Assembly: GCF_000813825.1 (NCBI RefSeq)
Contig: NZ_JWTA01000005.1
Coordinates: 248,001 to 312,000, forward strand
Reading direction: 5' to 3'
Length of the DNA: 64,000 nucleotides
DNA from: Chryseobacterium taiwanense
GTDB taxonomy: Bacteria; Bacteroidota; Bacteroidia; Flavobacteriales; Weeksellaceae
Shown here: positions 1-9,594 of the stretch, piece after piece
Numbering within the stretch: position 1 is the stretch's first letter
Layout of the letters: every line of letters starts with the position of its first letter
Made by a program: the position numbers and the translations under genes
The notes under the pieces: model-generated
What the model saw: only the letters and a program-made list of their open reading frames with translations
Databases searched by the model: none
What the model was told of the DNA's origin: nothing

Positions 1-608
1 ATCAAAACTTGAACGAATATTTTAAAAATTTTGATTTTGAAAATTTTGCTCCAACATTACCATTAAAATCTTGGATTAAAAAGAATGAAGGTTTGTATAA
101 TTTGAGTTTCAAAAATAATGAAGGTTTTATTGTTGGTGATAGAGCTTATTTGAACTATATTGAAATTGCAGATCTAATTAAAGTAACAGATGATAAAATC
201 TATTTATATCATATTAAAAAAGGTTTAGGACAAGATACTAGAGCTTTAATAAATCAAATAAATAATTCAGCTCGTTTTCTATCTTATTCAGAAGATGAAG
301 AAAGTATTGAAGGTCTTAAATCATATTATAAAAGTATTTCAAATAAGCATTATAGTGGAGGAGAAATTACTATAAAAGAAAAAAGAAATATAAAAACATT
401 ATCTGAAGATGATTTCATTAAATTGTTTAAATCAAAGAGGAAAATATCTTTTGTTTTTGGTTATGGCTCTAATAGTGAATTATCTATACAAGAAGAAATT
501 ATTGCAAGTAACTCTCGCATAGCAAAATTATCTTTAATTTATATAATAAGAGATATGAAAAGAACTGATTATGAGTTATTATTTGAGCGAATATTATTAG
601 ATGAATAA
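1..608 (+). CDS. C-terminal part of an uncharacterised protein, possibly TIGR04141/DUF6119-like
   Basis: The reading frame is open to the left edge of the window, so this is the 3' part of a longer gene; the TTG at 9 is probably an internal leucine codon. About 200 residues are visible. They include a segment reading YLYHIKKGLGQDTRALINQ and a late FVFGYG stretch followed by a helix-rich end. That pattern reminds me of the sporadically distributed TIGR04141/DUF6119 proteins, which are around 500-600 residues long and often sit near restriction or defence genes. This is recollection only. There is no signal peptide in the visible part. A strong bidirectional hairpin follows the stop codon. The coding DNA is very AT-rich compared with hemL or thyA, consistent with an accessory gene. 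Confidence 0.45.
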   Translation, partial: QNLNEYFKNFDFENFAPTLPLKSWIKKNEGLYNLSFKNNEGFIVGDRAYLNYIEIADLIKVTDDKIYLYHIKKGLGQDTRALINQINNSARFLSYSEDEESIEGLKSYYKSISNKHYSGGEITIKEKRNIKTLSEDDFIKLFKSKRKISFVFGYGSNSELSIQEEIIASNSRIAKLSLIYIIRDMKRTDYELLFERILLDE

Positions 609-610
609 AC

Positions 611-646
611 AAAAAAGCCTTCTCTTTCTACAGACAAGGCTTTTTT
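611..646. terminator. Bidirectional rho-independent terminator
   Basis: An 11-bp perfect stem, AAAAAAGCCTT at 611-621 and AAGGCTTTTTT at 636-646, encloses a 14-nt loop. It lies between two convergent genes and gives a T-run on either strand. Confidence 0.85.
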
Positions 647-660
647 ATGTCAAAATAAAT

Positions 661-2454
661 TTATTTTACGATAAACTTCAGGGTAGAAACACCCAGTTTT
701 AAAATATAAACTCCCTGTTCAAGATTTTTAATTTTAATTGAATTTCTACTGTTTTTAAAAGGCTGATTAATGGTTTGCATTAATTTCCCCTGAAGATTGT
801 AGATCTCAGCTTTCTGAATACTTGCTGTATCCCCTTTTACAAAAATCTCCTGATTAGAAATCGGGTTCTGAGAAATTTGTAGAGGTGTATTTTCTGTAGC
901 TAAAGTAGGTGTGCTACTTGCCATTCTTGAAGTTCCGCCGTAGCAAGTCCAGCTTAGATTATCAAGAGCTACTCGGTTACTGGTTGAGCTATTTACTAAG
1001 CTTACCGTTACATTTTCTGAAATATTGATATTGCTGATTGTAGTCGTAGTCGATGTTGTGCTATAAGGAATTGTTCCTACAGATACACCATTTACCAGAA
1101 CATTAAACGTTCCGCTTGTACCTGTAAATTTCAGCTGAGTAGTTACTGTAAGTGAACCAATTCCGTTGGCAGAAGAACTTGAAGTTAAAGATCCATCTCT
1201 TACAGTAATTGCTTTGGTAGAGATTGTTTGGTCTGTTCTTGCATCAGTAGCAGTCCATGTAATCCCTCCGTTAGTCCACGTTCTTGTGGAATAAGATGAT
1301 GAACTTACAGTAGGAATTGTTTCAAAAGTTTCACTCACACAATTAGTAGGTGGAGTTACCGTTCCTGTTGTTGTGCCCGAAACGGTTGAACTGTTTGCAG
1401 AAGGATTTCCGGCTGCATCTTTTGCTACCACATAGAAACTGTAAGTAGTAGAAGCTGATAATCCTGAAATTGTTGCAGAAGTTGAACTTACCGTCGTTTT
1501 CAGACTTCCGTTCATATAAACATTGTAAGAAGTTACGCCTACATTATCCGTTGAAGCACTCCATGAAAGAGAAATACTGTTTGTTGTAGTTCCCGAAACT
1601 GCCAATCCTGTAGCTGTTGTTGGAGCTTGTGTATCTGTTGTCGGCTGTTGAGAACCCCAAATTGAATCCACATATGTCGGATTATCAATAAAAGGATTTC
1701 TATTCCCTTGGTATGCATATGAAGCATTGTTTCTGTTGATTTCTGCCTGAGAAACAGGATCTTGATTATGCCAAGCCAGTAAAACATTCAGTTCCCAAGT
1801 CTGTAATCCCGGATAAGTAGAACTTCCCAGCATGTTTCCTGTAGTGAAAGTCGAAAGTTTGCTTTGATAACGAGTCACAAAATAAAAAATCATTCTCGCT
1901 ACATCTCCTTTGAACTCATCAATAGGCTCAAAAACAGTTCCCGAATATCCTGAAGAAGTGGAGTTTCCAAGTTTTGAACCGTTTTTAGAGGTAAAAGTTG
2001 CTGTTCCCACTTTTCCGAAAGGGTAATTAGATCTCATTCCATTTACTTTTCCGTCGGTAGCTCTGATAAAATGAATGTCTGAAACCATCGGAGCAGCCTC
2101 ATTAAATAAACTTTGAGGAACAATATGCTCTCTGTTGTAGCAGTTTCCCTCAACGGAATAGGTTCCACACTGATTGGTTCCAGGAGTGTATTTGTAAGGA
2201 TCTGTTGACGTAGGATTTTCTGAATAAATATCTAAAATAGATCCGTCATTTTCATAATTTTTATCAATGTCAGTCGTTTTATAGCCTGTCCAGAGACCGC
2301 TATATCCTTTATCCTGATGTCCGTTTGTGATAATGGTACTTAAAGCCGTCTTCAGGTTTGCACCCGTTAATCCATTAGCCGAATTATAATATCCCGTGGG
2401 AGCTTGAGCACTTGCCAGAGAAGCAAAGCCCAAAAAGAAGAAAATCTTTTTCAT
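661..2454 (-). CDS. Secreted endonuclease I family nuclease with fibronectin type III and T9SS sorting domain
   Basis: Residues 1-17 form a signal peptide ending in SAQ. Residues of about 20-270 form an endonuclease I domain (EndA/NucM type, Pfam Endonuclease_1) with the signature NREHIVPQS around residues 107-115, where His110 is the expected catalytic base of this beta-beta-alpha metal nuclease family. A fibronectin type III domain follows at about 272-362. The last 75 or so residues look like a type A T9SS sorting domain: an NPISNQ start, a LQGK turn and a final GVYILKL strand. The protein should be exported by Sec, passed through the outer membrane by T9SS and degrade extracellular DNA or RNA. 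It is a single gene, divergent from the T9SS protein at 2640, with a terminator just beyond its stop. The substrate is inferred from the family. Confidence 0.9.
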   Translation of the reverse strand: MKKIFFFLGFASLASAQAPTGYYNSANGLTGANLKTALSTIITNGHQDKGYSGLWTGYKTTDIDKNYENDGSILDIYSENPTSTDPYKYTPGTNQCGTYSVEGNCYNREHIVPQSLFNEAAPMVSDIHFIRATDGKVNGMRSNYPFGKVGTATFTSKNGSKLGNSTSSGYSGTVFEPIDEFKGDVARMIFYFVTRYQSKLSTFTTGNMLGSSTYPGLQTWELNVLLAWHNQDPVSQAEINRNNASYAYQGNRNPFIDNPTYVDSIWGSQQPTTDTQAPTTATGLAVSGTTTNSISLSWSASTDNVGVTSYNVYMNGSLKTTVSSTSATISGLSASTTYSFYVVAKDAAGNPSANSSTVSGTTTGTVTPPTNCVSETFETIPTVSSSSYSTRTWTNGGITWTATDARTDQTISTKAITVRDGSLTSSSSANGIGSLTVTTQLKFTGTSGTFNVLVNGVSVGTIPYSTTSTTTTISNINISENVTVSLVNSSTSNRVALDNLSWTCYGGTSRMASSTPTLATENTPLQISQNPISNQEIFVKGDTASIQKAEIYNLQGKLMQTINQPFKNSRNSIKIKNLEQGVYILKLGVSTLKFIVK

Positions 2455-2639
2455 AAAATTTATTTTTTGTAAGGTTAATACAATTTTATAAATATTAAAT
2501 TACATAATTGTTAAGATTTTACATTATTTGTTTTAATTCTCTTACAGAAATCAATTTTCAGTGTTGATAAAAATCATATAAAATTAATATTGCCGTATCT
2601 GATGTAATGCATAATTTCGCATTATTATTTTTATTTAGA

Positions 2640-3455
2640 ATGATTAAAAATTTACTTATTGAAAAATGTTTACCCATAATCAGTACTTTTTGTGGGGTTT
2701 TATTCATCAATGCACAATGCAATCCGGTAACTGAATTTTCAGAAAATTTTGATGCTTATTCCTGTTGCACGATGGGAGTTGTGCCCAATTGTTGGAGTAG
2801 TATACGACTGAATAATGCAAGTCAGATTATATCGAGTACACAGCCTGCATCAGGAACCAGCCAGATCTATCAGTTCGGATATGGTGCCGGAACAGTGTCT
2901 ATCGTGATAATGCCTGAGGTTTCAAATATCAATGCAGGAACCCATCGGTTCAGAGTAAAGATGAAAGCCAATTCTGCTGGTTATCTTGAGTTTGGATATA
3001 TTACAGATCCTGCTGATGCCAGTACTTTTGTTGTCCTTCAGGCGATCAATATTAATAATACAAGTTATAATGATAGTGCAGCGGAAAGAATTTTTACAGT
3101 TCCAACCACTGTTCCTGCAGGAGCGAGACTGGCAATTAGGAATCCGGGAACTTCTTTTGCAGGTCATTATTGGGATGATGCAGTTTGGGAGCAAATTCAG
3201 AATTTATCTACCACTGAAAATGATCTTCATTCAGGAGTAGGAGTTTATCCAAATCCATTTAATGAGGTATTGAATATTTCAGATACGAAAGATCTGAAAA
3301 CAATTTCCATTACTGATGCTTCAGGAAGACAGATCAAGACTATCGAAAAACCATCTGCAGCAATACAATTATCAGACTTGGAAAAAGGAGTGTATTTTGT
3401 GACTTTACACTTTAAAAATGGAACAACTAAATCATTCAAATCAATCAAATACTAA
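2640..3455 (+). CDS. T9SS type A sorting domain protein, choice-of-anchor/adhesin-like
   Basis: I chose the ATG at 2640 over the in-frame ATG at 2607 because it opens directly into a signal peptide (MIKNLLIEKCLPI, cleavage after NAQ). The mature part begins FSENFDAY and later has a P-x-C-W element, as in choice-of-anchor J or cleaved-adhesin beta-sandwich domains. The last 70 or so residues form a T9SS sorting domain (VYPNPFNE start, DASGRQI turn, GVYFVTL strand). It is therefore predicted to be surface-exposed or secreted. There are five cysteines in the first third of the mature region, an unusually dense cluster for a T9SS cargo. The function of the body domain is not recognised. A strong terminator follows at 3476. 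Confidence 0.8.
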   Translation: MIKNLLIEKCLPIISTFCGVLFINAQCNPVTEFSENFDAYSCCTMGVVPNCWSSIRLNNASQIISSTQPASGTSQIYQFGYGAGTVSIVIMPEVSNINAGTHRFRVKMKANSAGYLEFGYITDPADASTFVVLQAININNTSYNDSAAERIFTVPTTVPAGARLAIRNPGTSFAGHYWDDAVWEQIQNLSTTENDLHSGVGVYPNPFNEVLNISDTKDLKTISITDASGRQIKTIEKPSAAIQLSDLEKGVYFVTLHFKNGTTKSFKSIKY

Positions 3456-3475
3456 TTTTTTTTAAATTTCCTCTG

Positions 3476-3506
3476 AAAAGGCTGTTGATGTATCGACAGC
3501 CTTTTC
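3476..3506 (+). terminator. Rho-independent terminator
   Basis: Stem AAAAGGCTGT at 3476-3485 pairs with ACAGCCTTTT at 3496-3505 around a 10-nt loop. It follows the T9SS gene ending at 3455. Confidence 0.85.
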
Positions 3507-3516
3507 TATTGGCAAC

Positions 3517-3550
3517 AAAAAAGCCGACACAAAATTTGTATCGGCTTTTT
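3517..3550 (-). terminator. Rho-independent terminator
   Basis: Stem AAAAAAGCCGA at 3517-3527 pairs with TCGGCTTTTT at 3541-3550. On the minus strand it ends the DUF5522-DUF4136 unit that stops at 3572. A separate hairpin 10 bp away serves the convergent gene. Confidence 0.85.
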
Positions 3551-3571
3551 ATATATTTGATTGATTTACAT

Positions 3572-4099
3572 CTATTTTCTCTGTGGAGGATAGTTTTTCA
3601 TGATTTCCGCCATGATTTCCGGAATCTGTCTTTGTTTTGATTTCGGAGAATCTACAGAAATACCGCTTCCGATTCCTTGCCAAACCAATTTGTTTGATCT
3701 TGAATCTATTAAATCTACAATAATAGCTCCTTCATTATAATTGCTAGTCCATGTTCTGCTCATTCCAACTCCCCATCCGAAAGGACCTCCCCAACCGTAC
3801 ATTCCGTAAGGAGAATTGTTGGTCACATCCGTTATTTTTTTGTGGTTTGCTTTTACATTTACAATAAGATCAGGATTTTCTCCAGATTGAAGACCTTTAC
3901 TTTGAAGTTGTCTTGACAATTCATTCAAAACACGGTCTTTATCGATATCATTCAGCTTCAAATCATCAATTCTTATTTTATAAGTTTTATAAGAAGTGAA
4001 ATTGGCAGTTTCGGCATAATCAGAACGTACTTGGAAAGGACTACATGACGTTAGTCCCAAAGCAGCCGAGGCTAACAAAATAAAAATATATTTTTTCAT
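3572..4099 (-). CDS. DUF4136 family lipoprotein
   Basis: This is a 175-residue protein with a lipobox (LTSC, Cys19), so it is predicted to be lipid-anchored in the envelope. After the anchor, the pattern YKTYKIRIDDLKLNDIDKD, a PDLIVNVKA strand and a late SNKLVWQG strand match the DUF4136 family, which is widespread in Bacteroidota and has no known biochemical role. A central glycine/tryptophan-rich stretch (MYGWGGPFGWGVGM) is typical of the family. The gene starts 1 bp after the DUF5522 gene ends, so the two are almost certainly cotranscribed. Confidence 0.8.
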   Translation of the reverse strand: MKKYIFILLASAALGLTSCSPFQVRSDYAETANFTSYKTYKIRIDDLKLNDIDKDRVLNELSRQLQSKGLQSGENPDLIVNVKANHKKITDVTNNSPYGMYGWGGPFGWGVGMSRTWTSNYNEGAIIVDLIDSRSNKLVWQGIGSGISVDSPKSKQRQIPEIMAEIMKNYPPQRK

Positions 4100-4100
4100 T

Positions 4101-4286
<186 letters not shown>

Positions 4287-4323
4287 TTAAATCTCTAAGT
4301 CAAAAAACTTTATATTTGTTATT

Positions 4324-4650
4324 ATGATAATTGTGTGCCAAAAGCCTTTAAAAAGATTAAAAATTAACGGCATTGCTCTATTTCCCTTTATTTTCATTAG
4401 GAGACTCGAAGATAGGGAAAATAAAATACTTATCAATCATGAAAAAATCCATTTGAGACAGCAATTGGAGCTTTTGGTCATTTTTTTCTATTTTTTCTAC
4501 ATCATCGAATATTATTACTGGTTATTGAAGCTTAAAAACAGAGATTTAGCCTACAGAAGAATCTCTTTTGAAAGGGAAGCCTATACGAATGAGTATGACT
4601 TAGATTACCTCAAAAATAGAAAATTCTGGAGCTTCCGGAAATATCTATAA
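4324..4650 (+). CDS. Small membrane-associated protein with HEKIH zinc-peptidase-like motif
   Basis: This is a 108-residue protein. It contains NHEKIHLRQQ, an HExxH-type motif, directly before a strongly hydrophobic aromatic segment (LLVIFFYFFYIIEYYYWLL), and ends in basic and aromatic residues. A later FEREAY element places a Glu about 40 residues downstream, reminiscent of the M48/M56 zinc metallopeptidase architecture. Similar short NHExIHxxQ proteins occur in flavobacteria as hypothetical proteins. Whether it has protease activity is uncertain, since the size is far below a normal peptidase domain. It is transcribed alone, ahead of the PLP enzyme at 4731. Confidence 0.6.
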   Translation: MIIVCQKPLKRLKINGIALFPFIFIRRLEDRENKILINHEKIHLRQQLELLVIFFYFFYIIEYYYWLLKLKNRDLAYRRISFEREAYTNEYDLDYLKNRKFWSFRKYL

Positions 4651-4730
4651 TATCACTGTTTCATAATTTTAGCTTTTGTTTAACGAATTAAAAAACTATC
4701 AATTAAAATAATTTCAGGAAATTTGCGGTA

Positions 4731-5636
4731 ATGAAACTTCCTGAAATTCATATTCCGATTATTGAACTTCCTGTCAATAACAATGTGAAGCTCTTTATGA
4801 AAAGAGAAGATCTCATCGATTCTCAAATTTCGGGAAATAAATATTGGAAACTTTTTTTTAATATTAATAATTATTTAGAGAAAAATCCTGAAAATCCGTT
4901 TATCATAACTTTTGGTGGTGCTTTTTCCAATCATATTGCTGCAGTTTCTTCGGTAGGAAAGATGTTGAATATTCCTTCTTTGGGAATCATAAGAGGGGAG
5001 GAACTGCAGGATAAATGGCGTGATAATCCGACTTTAGCCTTTGCGAACCAAAATGGGATGAATTTAAGATTTGTTACCCGTGAAGAATACCGCGATAAAG
5101 AAAAACTTACTCAATCTTTACAGAAAGAATTTCCCGATGCCTTGATTGTACCGGAAGGAGGAACGAATGAAGATGCTGTAAATGGGGTAAAAATGATGCT
5201 AAATGACGAAACAAAAGATTTTGATTATCTTTGCACGGCTGTCGGAACTGGAGGAACCATTGCCGGGATCTTGAAATTTAGTGAAGACAATCAGAAAGTT
5301 ATAGGATTTACGGTAGTAAACGATTCTTCACTGGAGAATACAATATCCGAATTAACTTTGAAACAAAATTTTGATCTAATAGATTCAAGTTTTGGAGGTT
5401 ATGGTAAAATAAAAGATGAAAACATCCGTTTTATCAATGATTTTAAAGAGCGATACGGAATTCCTTTGGAGCCGATTTATACAGGAAAAATGATGCAGAA
5501 GGTTTTCGAACTGATTGAAGAAGGGTATTTTCCTGAAAATAGCAAGATTTTGTGCTTTCATACCGGTGGATTACAGGGAATTGAAGGAGCAAATTTGCTT
5601 TTACAGAAACAAAATAGAAATTTAATTATAAAGTAA
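4731..5636 (+). CDS. PLP-dependent D-cysteine desulfhydrase / ACC deaminase family enzyme
   Basis: This is a 301-residue fold-type II PLP enzyme. The Schiff-base lysine lies in SGNKYWKL, the substrate/PLP-contact segment in FGGAFSNHIAA, and the phosphate-binding glycine loop in VGTGGTIAG. This pattern is that of 1-aminocyclopropane-1-carboxylate deaminase/D-cysteine desulfhydrase proteins. In flavobacteria a desulfhydrase releasing pyruvate, ammonia and sulfide is more likely than true ACC deamination, but the sequence alone does not decide it. The length is slightly short for the family (about 330). The gene is followed after 11 bp by the glucosaminidase gene, so the two are probably cotranscribed. 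Confidence 0.85.
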   Translation: MKLPEIHIPIIELPVNNNVKLFMKREDLIDSQISGNKYWKLFFNINNYLEKNPENPFIITFGGAFSNHIAAVSSVGKMLNIPSLGIIRGEELQDKWRDNPTLAFANQNGMNLRFVTREEYRDKEKLTQSLQKEFPDALIVPEGGTNEDAVNGVKMMLNDETKDFDYLCTAVGTGGTIAGILKFSEDNQKVIGFTVVNDSSLENTISELTLKQNFDLIDSSFGGYGKIKDENIRFINDFKERYGIPLEPIYTGKMMQKVFELIEEGYFPENSKILCFHTGGLQGIEGANLLLQKQNRNLIIK

Positions 5637-5647
5637 AATTGAAAAAC

Positions 5648-6706
5648 ATGAAAAGACTTTTCTTACTAATTAGCCTTTTAGTTTTATCAAAATTCTCAGC
5701 TCAGACCTGGGCAACTGAAGATCAATACATCCAAAAATTTGCAAAATATGCGGTAGAGGAGATGGAAAAGTATAAAATTCCGGCTTCTATCACTCTTGCG
5801 CAGGGACTTTTGGAAACCGGTGGCGGACAAAGCCGATTGGCTCAGGAAGGGAAAAATCATTTCGGAATAAAATGTAAAGAAGACTGGACGGGAAAAACAA
5901 TGAAACATACCGATGATGCTCCTAATGAGTGTTTCCGTGTATATGAAGATCCTAAACAGTCTTACGAAGATCATTCTATATTTTTAGCAACCAGAAAATA
6001 TTATACGAATCTTTTCAAACTGGATATGAAAGATTATAAAGGATGGGCGACAGGGCTGAAAAAAGCCGGATATGCTACCAATCCTCGTTATGCTTCTATC
6101 CTGATTGGGAAAATTGAAAAGTATAAGTTGTATGAATTTGATGATACGAGTTCTAAAGAAGTAATGTATGCTGTACTGAAAATGTATCCGGATTTGAAAG
6201 ATGACCGAACTTTTATGGCACAGCTTGAACCTTCAAAAGCGGTGAAAAAATCAAAAGATCCGGTAACGGTAGAAGTTCCGTATAAGGCAACATCGTATGC
6301 TCAGCAACAAAAAAGAGTAGAGAAGATCAAGACAAAAGCTGAAATTCTTAACTCGATTCTCATTAAAAGTCATCCTAATGACGGACTAAAATATATCATT
6401 ATTCCTGAAGATACGAATGTTCAGTTTATTGCTAAAAAATTCAATATCAGTGAAAGTAAGCTGATAAAATGGAATGAATTGGATAATGATGTTTTAAAAA
6501 AGAACGAAATTGTTTTCCTTGAATCTAAAAATTCTGATGGTAATACTGCTACTTATAAAGCCGAATTAGGCGAAGATATGCATGATATTGCTCAGAAATT
6601 CGGAATCAGATTAAATAAATTATATGCAAAAAACAGAATGGATGAAGGTCAGAAACCTTCTGCAGGACAGTTGATTTATTTAATAGATAAAAAACCTAGA
6701 AACTAA
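5648..6706 (+). CDS. Exported glucosaminidase (GH73) with C-terminal LysM repeats
   Basis: The ATG at 5648 opens a clear signal peptide (MKRLFLLISLLVLSKFSAQ); the TTG at 5639 only adds three residues. Residues of about 25-165 form a mannosyl-glycoprotein endo-beta-N-acetylglucosaminidase domain: ITLAQGLLETGGGQSRLA carries the catalytic Glu, then NHFGIKC and a late YATNPRYA typical of GH73. Two LysM-like peptidoglycan-binding repeats follow: one beginning YIIIPEDTNVQFIAKKF and a second at the C terminus ending AGQLIYLI. The enzyme should cleave the glycan strands of peptidoglycan in the periplasm, during wall turnover or cell separation. Partner proteins are not evident. Confidence 0.9.
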   Translation: MKRLFLLISLLVLSKFSAQTWATEDQYIQKFAKYAVEEMEKYKIPASITLAQGLLETGGGQSRLAQEGKNHFGIKCKEDWTGKTMKHTDDAPNECFRVYEDPKQSYEDHSIFLATRKYYTNLFKLDMKDYKGWATGLKKAGYATNPRYASILIGKIEKYKLYEFDDTSSKEVMYAVLKMYPDLKDDRTFMAQLEPSKAVKKSKDPVTVEVPYKATSYAQQQKRVEKIKTKAEILNSILIKSHPNDGLKYIIIPEDTNVQFIAKKFNISESKLIKWNELDNDVLKKNEIVFLESKNSDGNTATYKAELGEDMHDIAQKFGIRLNKLYAKNRMDEGQKPSAGQLIYLIDKKPRN

Positions 6707-6725
6707 TTTAATTTATATATTGGTG

Positions 6726-6768
6726 ATTGCTAGTTGATGGTTGATGATGTTGACCGCCGACTAGCAAT
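6726..6768. repeat. Long-loop inverted repeat upstream of hemL
   Basis: ATTGCTAGT at 6726-6734 is repeated inverted as ACTAGCAAT at 6760-6768. The 25-nt loop contains tandem TTGATG-type units. There is no following T-run, so it is not a classical terminator. It could be a small repetitive element or a 5'-UTR structure, as hemL starts only 23 bp later. Confidence 0.5.
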
Positions 6769-6791
6769 TGTTAATTTTACACTACAAAGAT

Positions 6792-8078
6792 ATGAGATAC
6801 CAAAGAAGTTCAGCTTTATTTGACGAAGCTTACAAATACATTCCGGGAGGGGTAAATTCTCCGGTTAGAGCATTTAAATCGGTAGGAGGAGTTCCTGTTT
6901 TTATGAAATCGGCAAAAGGAGCTTACCTTACAGATGCTGATGATAATACGTATGTTGATTATATTAATTCTTGGGGACCTGCGATTTTAGGTCATACGCA
7001 TCCTGAAGTATTGGAAGAATTAAAAATTCAGGCTGAGAAAGGTTTCTCTTTTGGTGCTCCGACTGAACTGGAAACTGAAATTGCAAAATTTATCACTGGA
7101 AATGTTCCGAATATCGACCAGATCAGAATGGTTTCTTCAGGAACAGAAGCTTGCATGAGTGCCATCAGACTGGCAAGAGGTTTTACAGGAAGAGATAAAT
7201 TTATAAAATTTGAAGGGTGCTATCATGGTCACTCAGATTCATTTTTAATCAAGGCGGGAAGTGGTGCAGCAACTTTTGGTAATCCGAATTCTCCGGGAGT
7301 CACTGCAGGAACGGCAAAAGATACTTTATTAGCAAGATATAATGATTTTGAGCAAGTAGAAGATTTGTTCAGACATAACCAAGGTGAGATTGCAGCGGTG
7401 ATTATAGAGCCTGTTGCAGGAAATATGGGATGTGTTCTTCCAGAAAATGAATTCTTACAAAAACTAAGAAAAATTTGTGATGAAAACGGAACATTATTGA
7501 TTTTTGATGAGGTAATGACTGGTTTCAGATTGGCTTTTGGTGGTGCTCAGGAACTTTTCAATGTAAAAGCAGATTTGGTGACTTACGGTAAAGTGATCGG
7601 AGGTGGACTTCCGGTTGGAGCTTTTGCCGGAAGAAACGAAATTATGGATCATTTGGCTCCAAAAGGAGGTGTTTACCAGGCGGGAACATTAAGTGGAAAT
7701 CCTTTGGCAATGAGAGCTGGTTTGAAGACTTTACAGATCATCAAAAACGATCCTGAATTTTTCAACAGATTGGCAAAAACTACGGAAACTTTAGATTTTG
7801 AAATCGGAAAAATTTTGAATGAAAAAGGAATTGCTCATAAAATCAACAGAAAAGGTTCAATGATGTCTGTGTTTTTCCATACGAACAGAGTTTCTAATTT
7901 TGATGAAGCTCAGAATGCCAATCATTCATTGTTCAATAATTTCTTCCATCAGTTACTACAAAACGGTATTTATCTTCCGCCAAGTGGCTATGAAACGTAT
8001 TTCATAAGCGATGCGATAAAAGATAAAGAGATTGATATGACACTGGAAGCAGTTAGAAAATTTGAATATTCAAATTAA
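6792..8078 (+). CDS. hemL: Glutamate-1-semialdehyde 2,1-aminomutase
   Basis: HemL converts glutamate-1-semialdehyde to 5-aminolevulinate, the second committed step of the C5 pathway to heme. From the ATG at 6792 the protein has 428 residues, the usual length. It begins with the signature [13 protein letters not shown], has [16 protein letters not shown] (PLP phosphate-binding turn), DEVMTGFR and [15 protein letters not shown]. Lys267 in the last motif is the expected Schiff-base lysine. A start 24 bp upstream would add LILHYKD-like residues not seen in the family. The gene stands alone between a hairpin at 6726 and a terminator at 8085. Confidence 0.96.
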   Translation: MRYQRSSALFDEAYKYIPGGVNSPVRAFKSVGGVPVFMKSAKGAYLTDADDNTYVDYINSWGPAILGHTHPEVLEELKIQAEKGFSFGAPTELETEIAKFITGNVPNIDQIRMVSSGTEACMSAIRLARGFTGRDKFIKFEGCYHGHSDSFLIKAGSGAATFGNPNSPGVTAGTAKDTLLARYNDFEQVEDLFRHNQGEIAAVIIEPVAGNMGCVLPENEFLQKLRKICDENGTLLIFDEVMTGFRLAFGGAQELFNVKADLVTYGKVIGGGLPVGAFAGRNEIMDHLAPKGGVYQAGTLSGNPLAMRAGLKTLQIIKNDPEFFNRLAKTTETLDFEIGKILNEKGIAHKINRKGSMMSVFFHTNRVSNFDEAQNANHSLFNNFFHQLLQNGIYLPPSGYETYFISDAIKDKEIDMTLEAVRKFEYSN

Positions 8079-8084
8079 AATATT

Positions 8085-8116
8085 AAAAGGATGAGGTTTT
8101 TACTTCATCCTTTTTT
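8085..8116 (+). terminator. Rho-independent terminator after hemL
   Basis: Stem AAAAGGATGA at 8085-8094 pairs with TCATCCTTTT starting at 8105, and is followed by T residues to 8116. Confidence 0.85.
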
Positions 8117-8208
8117 ATTGTATTTCTGATAAATCGTACAAACAATACAATAATTCGTACCCATTATTCCTTTTCGTTCTTTCTAAATTTGTTGTAAATA
8201 ATTTGGAA

Positions 8209-9540
8209 ATGAACACTTCAGGCAGCATATCACGAAAAGATTTTCTTAAAAACTCAGCTTTAGCAATGGCAGGACTGGCTTTATCGTCAAATAGGTTGGG
8301 AGCAACTTCAATTTTTAATGATGCAACTATTTCTACAAAAGAAAAATTAGCATTAAAAAACGTTCGCCTTGAAACTGGTTTTGAATATGAAGAAGGGGAG
8401 GTGATTGCTACGAAGACCGATTTATTTTATATTGAAATTGAAAACGGGAAAATCACGAAAATTTCTCCTAATCAACCCAATGCAAAAGCGATTGATGCAA
8501 AAGGATTTTTGATGCTTCCGGCTTTCAAAGATATGCACATTCATTTAGATAAAACTTTTTATGGCGATAAATGGCAGGCTGTGAAAAGAAGAACGGGTGG
8601 AGTGAAAGGAATGATCGCTCTGGAACAGCAAATGATGCCCGAATTGTTGAAAAATTCAACTTTCAAGGCGGAAAAAATGATTGAATTATTACAGTCAAAA
8701 GGAACTTCTTTTGCAAGAAGCCATGTGAATATTGAACCTACTTCCCAATTACAATCTTTAAAAAATCTACAGAAAGCTCTAGAGCATAAAAAGAAAACGT
8801 TCGGAGCTGAATTGGTTGCTTTTCCACAACATGGAGTGTTTTATACAGATTCGGTTCCGTATCTGAAAGAAGCTGCTAAAATGGATATTGATTTTATTGG
8901 AGGAGTAGATCCTTTTACGATTGACGGAGCAATTGAAAAAACAATAGATTTTACCGTTCAGTTGGCTTTAGACCATAAGAAGGGAATTGATATTCATTTG
9001 CATGAAAGTGGTGAATCTGGTTTGAAAACTGTTGAATATTTAATTGATAAAGTAAATGAAAATCCTTCGTTGAAAGGAAAGACGTATTTAAGTCACTGTT
9101 TTGTTTTGGGTAAACTGGAGAAAGCAAAACAGGGAGAAGTTGCAGAAAAATTAGGTAATGCAAATATCGGAATTGTTTCTACGATTCCTTTTGGGAGTTT
9201 AGTAATGCCAATCCCGACTTTGTATAAACATAATGTAAAAGTATTGACGGGAAATGACAGTATTGTTGATCACTGGAATACTTTTGGAACAGGAAGTGTG
9301 CTGCAAAAAGCGAATTTAATGGCTCAATTGTACGGACAGTCTACCGAATTTTTATTGTCAAGAAGTCTGAAACTGGCGACGGCAAATGTTTTACCGTTGG
9401 ATGATAAGGGAAATCAGCAATGGCCAAAAGTTGGTGATGAGGCGAATTTAGTTCTTGTACAGGCTAGTTGTTCGGCAGAGGCTGTTTCTAGAATTTCTGA
9501 TGTGGAATCGTTGATTCACCAAGGAAATGTAGTGTTTTAA
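8209..9540 (+). CDS. Exported amidohydrolase, cytosine-deaminase-like, with Tat-type signal
   Basis: The ATG at 8209 is preferred over the TTG at 8203. The N terminus reads SISRKDFLKNSALAMAGLAL, a twin-arginine-type signal with Arg-Lys instead of Arg-Arg, so export of the folded, metal-loaded enzyme is likely but not certain. The body is an amidohydrolase TIM barrel of the cytosine/creatinine deaminase kind: metal-binding FKDMHIHLDK, a second histidine site in IDIHLHESGESG, and the catalytic Asp in TGNDSIVDHWNTFG. The substrate is unknown. A TAAATTTG -7 motif lies at 8184-8191. The gene at 10518 is a close paralogue without a signal peptide, and an AraC regulator lies between them. Confidence 0.85.
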   Translation: MNTSGSISRKDFLKNSALAMAGLALSSNRLGATSIFNDATISTKEKLALKNVRLETGFEYEEGEVIATKTDLFYIEIENGKITKISPNQPNAKAIDAKGFLMLPAFKDMHIHLDKTFYGDKWQAVKRRTGGVKGMIALEQQMMPELLKNSTFKAEKMIELLQSKGTSFARSHVNIEPTSQLQSLKNLQKALEHKKKTFGAELVAFPQHGVFYTDSVPYLKEAAKMDIDFIGGVDPFTIDGAIEKTIDFTVQLALDHKKGIDIHLHESGESGLKTVEYLIDKVNENPSLKGKTYLSHCFVLGKLEKAKQGEVAEKLGNANIGIVSTIPFGSLVMPIPTLYKHNVKVLTGNDSIVDHWNTFGTGSVLQKANLMAQLYGQSTEFLLSRSLKLATANVLPLDDKGNQQWPKVGDEANLVLVQASCSAEAVSRISDVESLIHQGNVVF

Positions 9541-9594
9541 AAAGAAGATTTCATTCTGATAAAATTTACGTATTTTAGGGTAAATTATAAGGGA

